From positions 3,010,001-3,074,000 of the forward strand of contig NZ_CP133548.1 in assembly GCF_031198435.1 (NCBI RefSeq): a stretch of DNA of 64,000 bases, given 5' to 3'. Positions within the stretch are counted from its first letter, which is position 1, and each line of letters opens with the position of its first letter. The DNA is from Pleionea litopenaei. GTDB lineage: Bacteria > Pseudomonadota > Gammaproteobacteria > Enterobacterales > Kangiellaceae. Below, one piece after another: positions 35,047 to 46,256 of this stretch. Below the pieces are notes generated by a model. It was not told the DNA's origin. It worked only from the letters and a program-made list of their open reading frames with translations, and ran no database searches. The translations under genes were made by a program, and so were the position numbers.

Positions 35047-37338
35047 ATGAATAACGTTTTCAGGATGACAACGATTACAGCATGTGTTTTATCATCAATG
35101 GCGATGACCGCCGCAAAGAACGAAACCACTACAAAAATGGTTGGTGAGAAAGGGGAAGATGGCATTTATTACCCTTCGGAGCAACAGGACGTTGCAAAAG
35201 TAGCGAACAAAATCGACAAAAAACTTCAAGCCGTGGTGAACAAAGCGGGTAACGATGAGTTAGTTAATGTGATCGTTTTTGTGCAAGGTGAGAACATTGA
35301 AAAGCAATTAAATAAAATCGACCAAACCTATAAAAGTGAATTGGATAACTTGTCAATGCAATTAAAAGCATTAGATGCCAAGTATCGTCCCGCTCAATCA
35401 TTGTCAGAAAAAGAAGAACGTGAGTTTATGAAATCTAAAGCGGCAAGTATGACCGCGCAAGATAAACAGTCGGCACGTGTGGTAAAGAAGCAACTTGATG
35501 AAATGCGTGATAAGGCTAGAAAAGCTAAGGCTCAAGTGATCGAGCAAGCGGGCAAAGCGAAGTTGAATGATGTCGCCGATGTCGTTAAATCGTTAGGTGG
35601 TGAAGTTAAAAATAAAACGGCTTTAAATCAAGTCATTGGTGCGCAAGTTCCAGCCCAACTCTTAGCTCAACTGGCAGACTACTCAGAAGTGCGTTATATC
35701 ATGCTGGATGCTGAGCCTGATTATGAAACCAATGTGAGCGTGCCGTCAGCACAATACAATACATGGCACTCTAATAATTTTGATGGTTACCCCTATGACT
35801 TTGGGGTGGTTGACACTGGCGTTCGAGAAAATCACCCTGCGTTTACGGGCAATGTATTTTGTAGCAAACCAGGTTCGTCGATTACTGGTGATCATGGAAC
35901 CCATGTTGCGGGTATCGTGATCAGTGACAATGCTACTTACAAAGGAACAGCGCCAGGTACTGACTCAGTTATTTGGGCCAACTCCGGAAATCAATCGACG
36001 ACGATGACCAATATGCAGTGGATGTTATCGGGTGCCTGTCAGGGCCCAGAAGTCGTTAATCATTCACTTGGCTATGGCGTTGCGGATGATACCGATTACT
36101 CTGCCACCGATGCCTTCTATGATGCGTTTGTACAAAACTATAATGTGATGGTTACAAAGTCTACTGGTAATTCTGGTTGGAGTGACACAGCTCCGCGTAT
36201 TACTCATCCTGCGCCAGCATTCAACTTGATGGCTGTAGCAAACATGAACGACCGTAATACGACAACACGCAGTGATGATGTTCGTAGTGGCTCATCGAGT
36301 GTTGGACCAACGCTGAATGGTCGTCGTAAGCCTGACATCGCTGCACCGGGTTCGTCTATTATGTCGACAAACAGTGACTGGGCGACGGAAGCCGATTTTA
36401 TTAATAAATCAGGCACCAGTATGGCCGCACCTCACGTTGCTGGCGCAATCATTTTGATGGAAGACGGTGGCAATCATACCGCGATGGCTCAAAAAGCTGT
36501 CTTGATCAACACCGCTGATGCTTGGGATTCAAACAATACCAGCAGTACGGCAGACGATGGTCAAGTTGCGGGATCGCATTGGGATAAAAGCTATGGTTGG
36601 GGTTACATCGATATGTGGGAGTCGCATTTTAACCGTGCTGATTATTTTGTAAGTTCCGTCGTTCCTCGTAACAACAACAACATTGCAAACGACTACAAAC
36701 TATTCAAAGGAAAAATGTACACCAACGAAAAAGCCACGTTAGTTTGGCAGCGTCGCGCAAACTTTGCTTCTGGACCTACAGGCAGTGCGTACAACTTGAG
36801 TGACTTAAATCTTCGACTTTATGAAGAAGGTAACAATTCTCTTAAAGACTCAGATTTTGATGGTGATGATAATGTGCATCAAGTGGCTGCGCCAAGTACC
36901 ATCGATGCTGTGATTAAAGTGTATGCATGGAGCAGTAGTTTTGCCGGAGCAAGCAGTGAATCATTTGCTTTAGCGACCGAAGAAAACTTCAGTCAAGTGT
37001 CTCCTCCTTCATTGCAGATACCAAGCCAATCATTCCGTGGAACTCCATTTGGCTCGATTTCAGTGCCATTAAAAGTTCGTAACAACGGCGGTGTTGATAC
37101 CTGCAGTGTTTCGGTCACCCGTGGTAATGTTGCCGGCGTTAGTGGAACCACCAGTGTTAGCTTGAGTAACATTGCTGATGGTGGTGAAGCAACGGCAAAC
37201 TTTAGCTTGAGTGCATCGAATGGCACCTACAGCATTCCATTCACTGCAACGACCACTTGCTATAATGAAACGTTCACTACAACGGGTTACATTACCCTAC
37301 GATCAGAGATAATTATTTTACCTCCACCGTCACTGTAA
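35047..37338 (+). CDS. secreted subtilisin-like serine peptidase (S8)
   Basis: 763 residues: a signal peptide (about 1-23), a lysine-rich helical propeptide (to about residue 230) that includes an inhibitor-like segment QVIGAQVPAQLLAQLADYSE, and the S8 catalytic domain. The triad is Asp in FGVVDTGVRENHP (about 256), His in GDHGTHVAGIV (about 285) and Ser in SGTSMAAPHVAGA (about 458). The C-terminal 250 residues form beta-rich domains (NGGVDTCSVSVTRGNVAG) of CARDB or Ig-like type, perhaps for substrate or surface binding. It should break down protein outside the cell. It is followed by a bidirectional terminator. Confidence 0.93.
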   Translation: MNNVFRMTTITACVLSSMAMTAAKNETTTKMVGEKGEDGIYYPSEQQDVAKVANKIDKKLQAVVNKAGNDELVNVIVFVQGENIEKQLNKIDQTYKSELDNLSMQLKALDAKYRPAQSLSEKEEREFMKSKAASMTAQDKQSARVVKKQLDEMRDKARKAKAQVIEQAGKAKLNDVADVVKSLGGEVKNKTALNQVIGAQVPAQLLAQLADYSEVRYIMLDAEPDYETNVSVPSAQYNTWHSNNFDGYPYDFGVVDTGVRENHPAFTGNVFCSKPGSSITGDHGTHVAGIVISDNATYKGTAPGTDSVIWANSGNQSTTMTNMQWMLSGACQGPEVVNHSLGYGVADDTDYSATDAFYDAFVQNYNVMVTKSTGNSGWSDTAPRITHPAPAFNLMAVANMNDRNTTTRSDDVRSGSSSVGPTLNGRRKPDIAAPGSSIMSTNSDWATEADFINKSGTSMAAPHVAGAIILMEDGGNHTAMAQKAVLINTADAWDSNNTSSTADDGQVAGSHWDKSYGWGYIDMWESHFNRADYFVSSVVPRNNNNIANDYKLFKGKMYTNEKATLVWQRRANFASGPTGSAYNLSDLNLRLYEEGNNSLKDSDFDGDDNVHQVAAPSTIDAVIKVYAWSSSFAGASSESFALATEENFSQVSPPSLQIPSQSFRGTPFGSISVPLKVRNNGGVDTCSVSVTRGNVAGVSGTTSVSLSNIADGGEATANFSLSASNGTYSIPFTATTTCYNETFTTTGYITLRSEIIILPPPSL

Positions 37339-37353
37339 CTACGTTCTCGATAC

Positions 37354-37388
37354 AAAAAAGCCCAGCTAAATACTGGGCTTTTTTTATT
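37354..37388. terminator. bidirectional terminator between subtilase and ABM genes
   Basis: AAAAAAGCCCAG (37354-37365), 7-base loop, CTGGGCTTTTTT (37373-37384). T runs follow on both strands, serving the convergent genes. Confidence 0.92.
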
Positions 37389-37677
37389 GTTCAAATTCAT
37401 ATCGACGCAAAACTTCAACTACTTCAACTTGATAACTCGAATACCAGTTTTTCTTACCGATAACCTGTGCGGCTAAATGCTCTGCATTCGATTTCCATCG
37501 CTGTATATCTTCTAGTGAATGCCAATACGACAGCGCAATTTCGAAACCATCTTGTTCGGCAGACGTAAATTCAATACATTGATATTTATCAAGCGCTAAC
37601 TGGCGCATACGAGCAGCCGTTGAAAAGTAGTCTTGATCGAGAGATTTAGTTTTGGCTTTAAAAATTACAACGTACAT
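37384..37677 (-). CDS. antibiotic biosynthesis monooxygenase (ABM) domain protein
   Basis: 97 residues forming one dimeric alpha/beta-barrel ABM domain: YVVIFKAKTK at the start, a helix RMRQLALDKYQCIEF, ALSYWHSLEDIQRWKSNAEH with the conserved Trp-His region, and a final strand YSSYQVEVVEV. Members include cofactor-free monooxygenases and heme-binding proteins, so the activity is open. It lies between the subtilase and M28 genes but is separated from both by terminators or spacing. Confidence 0.85.
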   Translation of the reverse strand: MYVVIFKAKTKSLDQDYFSTAARMRQLALDKYQCIEFTSAEQDGFEIALSYWHSLEDIQRWKSNAEHLAAQVIGKKNWYSSYQVEVVEVLRRYEFEQ

Positions 37678-37779
37678 GCGCGACCTCGAATGATTCTACG
37701 AAACCGCATTGTAAAGTAAAGTGTTCGATGCGAGAACATCGAACACTTAACCCTTTTAAAAAGAGTTTACTTTAACAAG

Positions 37780-39660
37780 CTAGGGCTGTGCCTGAATTGA
37801 TAAGGTAATTCCCGATGAATTGGAATAGCCTCGAAGTCCAATGTGCCAGACATTACTACCCGGTGCATTGAAGGAACAGGTTTCTTCGTTGCCCCAACGG
37901 TAAGGTCGACAATCGTAGCTCGATGTGGTTGGTTGGCTACCTTGACGCACGTATAAGTCGGCGTCACCAGAGCCACCGGTAATGCTCACGTTTAATGAGC
38001 TATAACCGGCCGATAAATCAACGGTGTAGTACTCCCACTGACCTTGGCTAACGCTGATGTTAGCGTAGGTTTCATCGATGGGATCGGTGCCACCACCAGT
38101 ATCTTCATCATAGGAGCCAACTAAGGTAACACCACTGAAGGTCGAGTAAGCTTTCACTCGAACAAAGTAGGTTCCACCCGATTGTGAACCGGTACAGCTT
38201 TCATTGTTGCCATTGCGGTAAGGACGACAATCGTAAGTTGAATCGGTCGGAGCCGCACCGAAGCGAACATACAGATCAGCATCACCAGAACCACCACTCA
38301 TGGTGAAGCTGATGTTGCTGGCGCCTGCAGGAACCTCCATGGTGTAAATAACATCGCTGCCTTGAGACGCCGATAAACCAGTGACGGGTACGCCGTTTTC
38401 GAGCACCTTTTCGGGCGGTGGCTGAATGTTACCTTGTTTGGCTAGTTCGGCCACATAGGCTGCAGAAAGTTTTGCAAATTTAAGCGCATGATTTTGATCA
38501 AAGACAGAATCGTTCGATGTATGAATACGATAATTCGCATCGTTCATATTTGACTCGAAAGGAATCGAAGCCGCGAATCCTTGATTGTGCCAAGACGCAT
38601 GATCAGAACAGCCGTATCCACAGCGACTCGTTCCATAAACGATATTGGGGAAATAGGTATCGAGTAATTGCATCATAAAATCATTCTGCGCTGCGTTAGT
38701 ATAATCGGTCATGAACACAATATCGCGACTCGGTGTTCCTTGGTTTCCAGTCATATCAAATTGAGCCACGCCGATAACATTAAGTCCGCTGTTTTTAAAA
38801 TCTTGTGCAATGGCTTGAGAACCTCGCAACCCGACTTCTTCGGCAGCGTATCCCATGAACTTCACCGTTCTTGCCGGTTGATAACCACTTGCAACAATCG
38901 CTCTTAAGGTTTCTGTTGCGACCGCAATGCCCGACGCATTGTCATCTGATCCCGGTGCGCGACCAGTCGAGGGTTGGCTGGAGTTGATGGAATCAAGGTG
39001 ACCACCAACCACCACTATTTCATTGGGAGAAGACGACCCTTGTATGGTTGCAATGACAGAAGGCTGCGACCAACTGTGATTGTAAAACTCGACGCTAATG
39101 TCACTGCGACCTTGAGCTATTTGCTCCCATTGCTGCTTGATCCATGTTGCTGCATCAACCCCTGATTGCTGGGTGTAATAACGATTGTTATAACTACTCA
39201 GTGTAGAAACGGTCGCCGCTAAGTTACTCGCTGCCATTTCATTCACCAGTTGTTGAACCCCTTGTGGATTATCAATGCTATAGCTCACCAACTGCAGGTC
39301 TGGGTCACCTTGTAGTTGAGCATAGTCGATCGCCTTTTGCATTGACTCATGGTAGAAAAAGCCGCCGCAACGATTGAACGATTGATGCATAAATTCGCTG
39401 AGCTTTGGAACGGCTGCGTTTTGAATTTTGGCGACACGAACACCTTTGCGTTTGGCGTCGTTTGTGTCCAAAAACTCGAGCTGAAATTCTGAGGTAAGCC
39501 GCTTTGCGCTTTTCTCAAATGCGTCATTGCCAATCGTGATCCAGCCGTGACCGGTGGATTCGTCGATTTGAATATTATGGTGATGTGTTTCTTTCGCTTG
39601 ACTATTAATTGCCAAAAAACTGCTGACAATTAACAGACTGATCGTTGTTAATTGTTTCAT
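37780..39660 (-). CDS. secreted M28 aminopeptidase with two PPC domains
   Basis: 626 residues. Signal peptide 1-22 and a propeptide lead to an M28 domain close to Vibrio leucyl aminopeptidase. Zinc ligands are His221 (VVGGHLDS), Asp240 (GSDDNASG), Glu275 (YAAEEVGLRG, with catalytic Glu274), Asp302 (AQFDMTGN) and His354 (CSDHASWHNQG); Cys347 and Cys351 match its disulfide. Residues 420-626 are two bacterial pre-peptidase C-terminal (PPC) domains ([18 protein letters not shown] and [18 protein letters not shown]), which are usually cleaved off after secretion. It removes N-terminal residues from peptides. The PPC DNA is nearly identical to that of the next gene. Confidence 0.95.
   Translation of the reverse strand: MKQLTTISLLIVSSFLAINSQAKETHHHNIQIDESTGHGWITIGNDAFEKSAKRLTSEFQLEFLDTNDAKRKGVRVAKIQNAAVPKLSEFMHQSFNRCGGFFYHESMQKAIDYAQLQGDPDLQLVSYSIDNPQGVQQLVNEMAASNLAATVSTLSSYNNRYYTQQSGVDAATWIKQQWEQIAQGRSDISVEFYNHSWSQPSVIATIQGSSSPNEIVVVGGHLDSINSSQPSTGRAPGSDDNASGIAVATETLRAIVASGYQPARTVKFMGYAAEEVGLRGSQAIAQDFKNSGLNVIGVAQFDMTGNQGTPSRDIVFMTDYTNAAQNDFMMQLLDTYFPNIVYGTSRCGYGCSDHASWHNQGFAASIPFESNMNDANYRIHTSNDSVFDQNHALKFAKLSAAYVAELAKQGNIQPPPEKVLENGVPVTGLSASQGSDVIYTMEVPAGASNISFTMSGGSGDADLYVRFGAAPTDSTYDCRPYRNGNNESCTGSQSGGTYFVRVKAYSTFSGVTLVGSYDEDTGGGTDPIDETYANISVSQGQWEYYTVDLSAGYSSLNVSITGGSGDADLYVRQGSQPTTSSYDCRPYRWGNEETCSFNAPGSNVWHIGLRGYSNSSGITLSIQAQP
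37838..38346 (-). repeat. long direct repeat, copy 1 (PPC-coding)
   Basis: Nearly identical to 39788-40296 at a constant offset of 1950 bases. Bases 38065-38346 (282) show no difference by eye. It encodes the two PPC domains of the M28 gene. Confidence 0.92.
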
Positions 39661-39729
39661 GATTCACCTGAATTTTGTAAGGGAAGAAGCAGAGGAGCGG
39701 GTGCTCCCCTGCGAGTTGGTACAACTCGA

Positions 39730-42399
<2,670 letters not shown>

Positions 42400-42818
42400 A
42401 TGACCAAAACAGATTTAACCTGTTGGTTTTGCCAGCAAACCCAATCCAAAGACGGATATACCGTAGAACTTGTTAACCGTAACCAAAGGGCTCAAGTCGT
42501 CGTGCCTGTTTGTTCTGACTGTAAAAACAAGCATACCAATTCAATAAAGCGGTTTTTTCTAGTGTTCTATGGCATAGCTTGTAGTGGGTTTTTGGCACAC
42601 GTTGCGGTCTTATTCTTTCGTGAAAGTGCGCCAGTCGGAAGCGGGTGTTGCTTGGTTATGGGATGGCGCTTATTTGGATCATACCCGCTTTAATTTTGGG
42701 GATCTTAGCCATGCTTTCGAGTCTTAAAGGAACGAAACCCCAACGCTATTTATTACAATATCCAGCGCTGCAAGCTCGTCTAAAAGAAGGCTATTCAATT
42801 GGAAAATCAAAGAGTTAG
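42400..42818 (+). pseudogene. zinc-ribbon two-helix membrane protein, frameshifted
   Basis: The frame from 42400 has a CxxC...CxxC pair (LTCWFCQQTQ, VPVCSDCKNKH), a first membrane helix (FFLVFYGIACSGFLAHVAVL), then runs out of sense and stops at 42691-42693. A second helix (MALIWIIPALILGILAML) and a basic tail ending at 42816-42818 lie in the -1 frame. Adding one G to the GGG at 42643-42645 joins the parts (SAPVGSG-VLLGYGMALIW) into about 140 residues. Function unknown. It may be a sequencing error rather than a decayed gene. Confidence 0.65.
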
Positions 42819-42980
42819 TCGATACATGATTTAAAAACTCGTAATGAGATATTTTTCAAGGGTAATAATACCGGGTATCTTTATTTGAGTTTTCCCTCCT
42901 AGATCTTTTACCATGCGCCCGCTTGAGGAGTACTCCAGTTTCGCTCCTCGTTTTCAACTCCAGTCTGCAAAGGAGACAAT

Positions 42981-45572
42981 ATGTCTATTATTCACCCGAA
43001 AAGCCGCATGGCGATTCTGGTCGCGACGGCTATTGCCTGCCAGTTTTCAACCACAAATGTAACGGCTGCCGAAAATTCGGCTAACAAAGATAAGATCATT
43101 ATCACCGGCTCTCGTATCAAGCGTACCGAAGTAGAAGGTGCGGCCACGGTTATCAGTATTACGTCTGAAGAAATGCAGCAGCAAGGCTTTAACACGTTAT
43201 ATGAGGCTTTGAGCTCGGTTACTTCGGCCACCGGCAGTGTGGTTGGCGAGCAATTTTCTAACGGTTTTCAGCCAAACGCTCAAGCGGTTAACTTCCGTGG
43301 TTTAGGTGCTGGTCGTACTCTGTATCTATTAGACGGCAAGCGCATCGCTGACTACCCGTCTCCCTATAATGGACAAAGCAACTTTGTAAACTTGTCCCAT
43401 ATTCCATTGGCGATGGTTGAACGTGTCGAAATTATGTCGGGTGGTGCTTCTGCAATCTATGGTTCAGATGCGATGGCTGGTGTAGTCAATATCATCACCC
43501 GTAAGAGTCTCGATACAACAACGCTTTCTTATCGCTATGGTGATACGAAGCGTGGCGGCGCTGAATCTCACCGCTTGCAATGGTATGGAGGAAAACAAGG
43601 CGAAGGTTTTGATAATCTTTGGTCGTTTGAGTTAAAGCAAAAAGACGCTGTTCTTGGTTCTGATCGCAAATATTTAAGCGAGAGAGAGCCACAGTTCGCC
43701 TATGGATTTTATAACTACTTTGATCCAGCAGATCCGCAACGTTTACAAGAAACGACGCCAGAGATTTGTGCATCATTCGAGTTTCAATATCAGTCTGATG
43801 ACAACGGCAGCTTTTGCCAAGACTACGTTCATCGCACAAAAACTTTGGCTAACGAGCGCGAAGGCTGGAACTTATTTGATCGAATCACGTTTGAACAAGG
43901 TGACTACAACGAGTTATACCTAGAGCTTCATTTGTGGCAGCAAGATGCTGCAAGCAGCAGTGGTCCTTTGTACTTTCAAACAGAACGACCAACGGTGGTG
44001 CTTGATGCACAAGACAATATCACCGGCATTTTTGAATATGGTCGATACCTTTCAGAGTTTAAAGATACTGATGTTGACCACAAAGAGTACGGCGCAGACA
44101 TCCAGATCGGATTTAAAGGATTTACTGAAACCTATCATGACTACGAAATTAGTTTAACCCATAGTTTTCAGAATTCAGAAGACAGCTTATTTCTTTTAAA
44201 AGAAGAAGCGGCACGAGCGTTTTTCTTTGGTAACTACTTGGGCGTAAACTCGATTAATAATGTCCCTGTTGATGTTTACAATGAAAGCGATATGACACAA
44301 TTGTTCCGTCCATTAACGGAGCAAGAACTGGCCACTATTTTGGGTGAAGACTTATCTAAAAAAGACAGTTCAATTTCGACAGCGTCTTTCACGTTATCGG
44401 GTGACATGTTCCAGTTTGGAAAAGATCGCGTTCAATTCGCGGCGATTGTTGAAGCGAGTAAGAAGAGTTATGAAATCGATCTGCACCCACGTACCTTAAA
44501 TAATACTGGAGAAGGTTGGGTTGATCGAACGGGCACTGAAGGTAAAGGATCTCGTACCAGCTATGGTGCGGGCTTAGAAACTTTATGGCCGTTAACTGAT
44601 AACTTAAAGCTTACCTTAGCGGGTCGCTATGACAAATACGACGATAGCACAGCTGTTGACGACGCTTGGACTTATAACGTTGGTTTAGAGTACCGTCCGA
44701 CCGAGCAACTATTGCTTCGAGCGACAAGCAGTACAAACTTTAGAGCACCAGACATGCATCTTGTTTATGCTGCAGAAGGTGGTGCTTACTATGGCTCTGA
44801 CGTCTACGCAACAACTCGTGGTAGTCTTGAGCTTGAAGAAGAAACGGGCACCTCTCATACTTTAGGTGTTGTTTATGAGCCGTTAGAGAGCTTGTCTGTG
44901 TCGGTTGATTTCTATCAACTTGAGCTTGATGGATTGGTTGAGTTTGAAAATCCGATTGCTTTAAGAAACGATTATGTTTTGTGTGAAACGGATGCAGATT
45001 TTGCTGCAAACAACCCTGACTTTTGTTTGATGGTTGGCGATCGAGTGACCTACGCTAATGGTATTTTTAATGTAGAAACTTACCCGGTGAATACAGCCTA
45101 TCAAAAGCAGTTTGGCGTCGACACCAGTTTCCGCTATATCTTAGCAACCAACGATATCGGTACTTTTACTTTTACTGCAAACCATACCAATGTATTAAAA
45201 AGTGAAAAGCAACCATTTGTTGGTGCTGAAATCGATACAAACTGGCGAAACAATCGTTTAAACAACAATTTACGCAGTCGCTTCCGCAGTACTGTCAACT
45301 GGAGTTTAGATGATTGGCGCGTAACACTACTAAGCAATCGTTTAGGAACTATTAGTAGCTTTGATAGCAGTGAGCGTTTGGATTCGTGGACAACGTATAA
45401 CTTAACGGCGGGTTACTTTATTAATAACGAATTTTCTGTTGAAGTTATTATTAATAATTTGACTGACGAATATCCTCGCATTGAAAACACTGGCTCTTGG
45501 CCATACTTCAATCATCAGCATTACAATGCTCTTGGTCGTTCTTGGTCAGTAGAAGGGCGTTACACCTTCTAA
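42981..45572 (+). CDS. TonB-dependent receptor
   Basis: 863 residues. Signal peptide to about residue 30, then a plug domain (TEVEGAATVISITSEEMQQQ, NFRGLGAGRTLYLLDGKRIA, GGASAIYGSDAMAGVVNIIT) and a 22-strand barrel ending in GRSWSVEGRYTF with the C-terminal Phe needed for outer-membrane assembly. The plug wording (ALSSVTSATGS) fits receptors of the protein- or peptide-associated type rather than siderophore ones. AAAGGAG lies just before the ATG. A strong terminator follows. The substrate may be products of the neighbouring peptidases, by context only. Confidence 0.93.
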   Translation: MSIIHPKSRMAILVATAIACQFSTTNVTAAENSANKDKIIITGSRIKRTEVEGAATVISITSEEMQQQGFNTLYEALSSVTSATGSVVGEQFSNGFQPNAQAVNFRGLGAGRTLYLLDGKRIADYPSPYNGQSNFVNLSHIPLAMVERVEIMSGGASAIYGSDAMAGVVNIITRKSLDTTTLSYRYGDTKRGGAESHRLQWYGGKQGEGFDNLWSFELKQKDAVLGSDRKYLSEREPQFAYGFYNYFDPADPQRLQETTPEICASFEFQYQSDDNGSFCQDYVHRTKTLANEREGWNLFDRITFEQGDYNELYLELHLWQQDAASSSGPLYFQTERPTVVLDAQDNITGIFEYGRYLSEFKDTDVDHKEYGADIQIGFKGFTETYHDYEISLTHSFQNSEDSLFLLKEEAARAFFFGNYLGVNSINNVPVDVYNESDMTQLFRPLTEQELATILGEDLSKKDSSISTASFTLSGDMFQFGKDRVQFAAIVEASKKSYEIDLHPRTLNNTGEGWVDRTGTEGKGSRTSYGAGLETLWPLTDNLKLTLAGRYDKYDDSTAVDDAWTYNVGLEYRPTEQLLLRATSSTNFRAPDMHLVYAAEGGAYYGSDVYATTRGSLELEEETGTSHTLGVVYEPLESLSVSVDFYQLELDGLVEFENPIALRNDYVLCETDADFAANNPDFCLMVGDRVTYANGIFNVETYPVNTAYQKQFGVDTSFRYILATNDIGTFTFTANHTNVLKSEKQPFVGAEIDTNWRNNRLNNNLRSRFRSTVNWSLDDWRVTLLSNRLGTISSFDSSERLDSWTTYNLTAGYFINNEFSVEVIINNLTDEYPRIENTGSWPYFNHQHYNALGRSWSVEGRYTF

Positions 45573-45601
45573 TCATTTTCAAAGGTTAGATATTTGAGTT
45601 G

Positions 45602-45640
45602 AAAGGTTACCTCTATTGTAGAGGTAACCTTTTTTATTTA
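45602..45640 (+). terminator. terminator after TonB receptor
   Basis: AAAGGTTACCTC-TATTGTA-GAGGTAACCTTT (45602-45632) followed by TTTTATTT. Confidence 0.93.
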
Positions 45641-45695
45641 ACCAGACAGTTCTTATTTAACGAGACAGCTTTTATCTAACGAGACAATTCTGCGG
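45639..45695. repeat. 19-bp tandem repeat, three units
   Basis: Units starting TAACCAGACAGTTCTTATT, TAACGAGACAGCTTTTATC and TAACGAGACAATTCTGCGG. The third carries the last codons of the lipoprotein gene on the minus strand; its stop codon (45676-45678) straddles units two and three. Confidence 0.8.
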
Positions 45696-46185
45696 TTAAG
45701 TCAGGGACCACTTTTTTATTCAACATGGTTAGTACTGTTGTTTTAGCATCGCAACCAGCGCACTCGGTTGCCGCATTGTAACGAGTGGCTTCTACCCGGT
45801 AAACACGATTAAAGATAGACTCACCGTCACGTTCCAATAGATAATGTACCTTGGCTTCCATTGGCCAGTCTCCGTTCGCGTTGGTTAAGTAAAGGAAGGT
45901 CACACGGAGCACGACTTTTTGTCCAGATATATCTTGTCCGTCGCCAATGTAATTGGCCGTCGAAAATAGATTTCGTTGTTTAAGTTCGTTGGTAATTTTA
46001 GCGCCGTAATTTTTTCGAAACTCCATCTGATTTCTATCGTTAGGATTACTATTCGCGTAGGTATAAATGGCTAGCGGCTCACTACTTAATGGGCCTTGCT
46101 GATTGTTCGCGGCACCGCCTCCACAAGCGGCTAAAAAAAGGCTGAGTGTTATGGCAACACTCGATGCAAAAAATACTCTCAACAT
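45676..46185 (-). CDS. lipoprotein of unknown function
   Basis: 169 residues with a clear lipobox (FLAACGGG, Cys21). The mature part is mixed alpha/beta with a strand-rich centre (QKVVLRVTFLYLTNANGDW, EAKVHYLLERDGESIFNRVY) and a Cys pair (ECAGCDAK). It may be periplasmic, anchored to a membrane; the overall pattern recalls DUF4410-like lipoproteins but this is weak. It stands alone. Confidence 0.78.
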   Translation of the reverse strand: MLRVFFASSVAITLSLFLAACGGGAANNQQGPLSSEPLAIYTYANSNPNDRNQMEFRKNYGAKITNELKQRNLFSTANYIGDGQDISGQKVVLRVTFLYLTNANGDWPMEAKVHYLLERDGESIFNRVYRVEATRYNAATECAGCDAKTTVLTMLNKKVVPDLTAELSR

Positions 46186-46256
46186 GCTTAATATTTCCTC
46201 ATTACAGTTAAATTCTTAACACTCTTAATCCTGGCGTCCTATTATTTAGGAATTGC

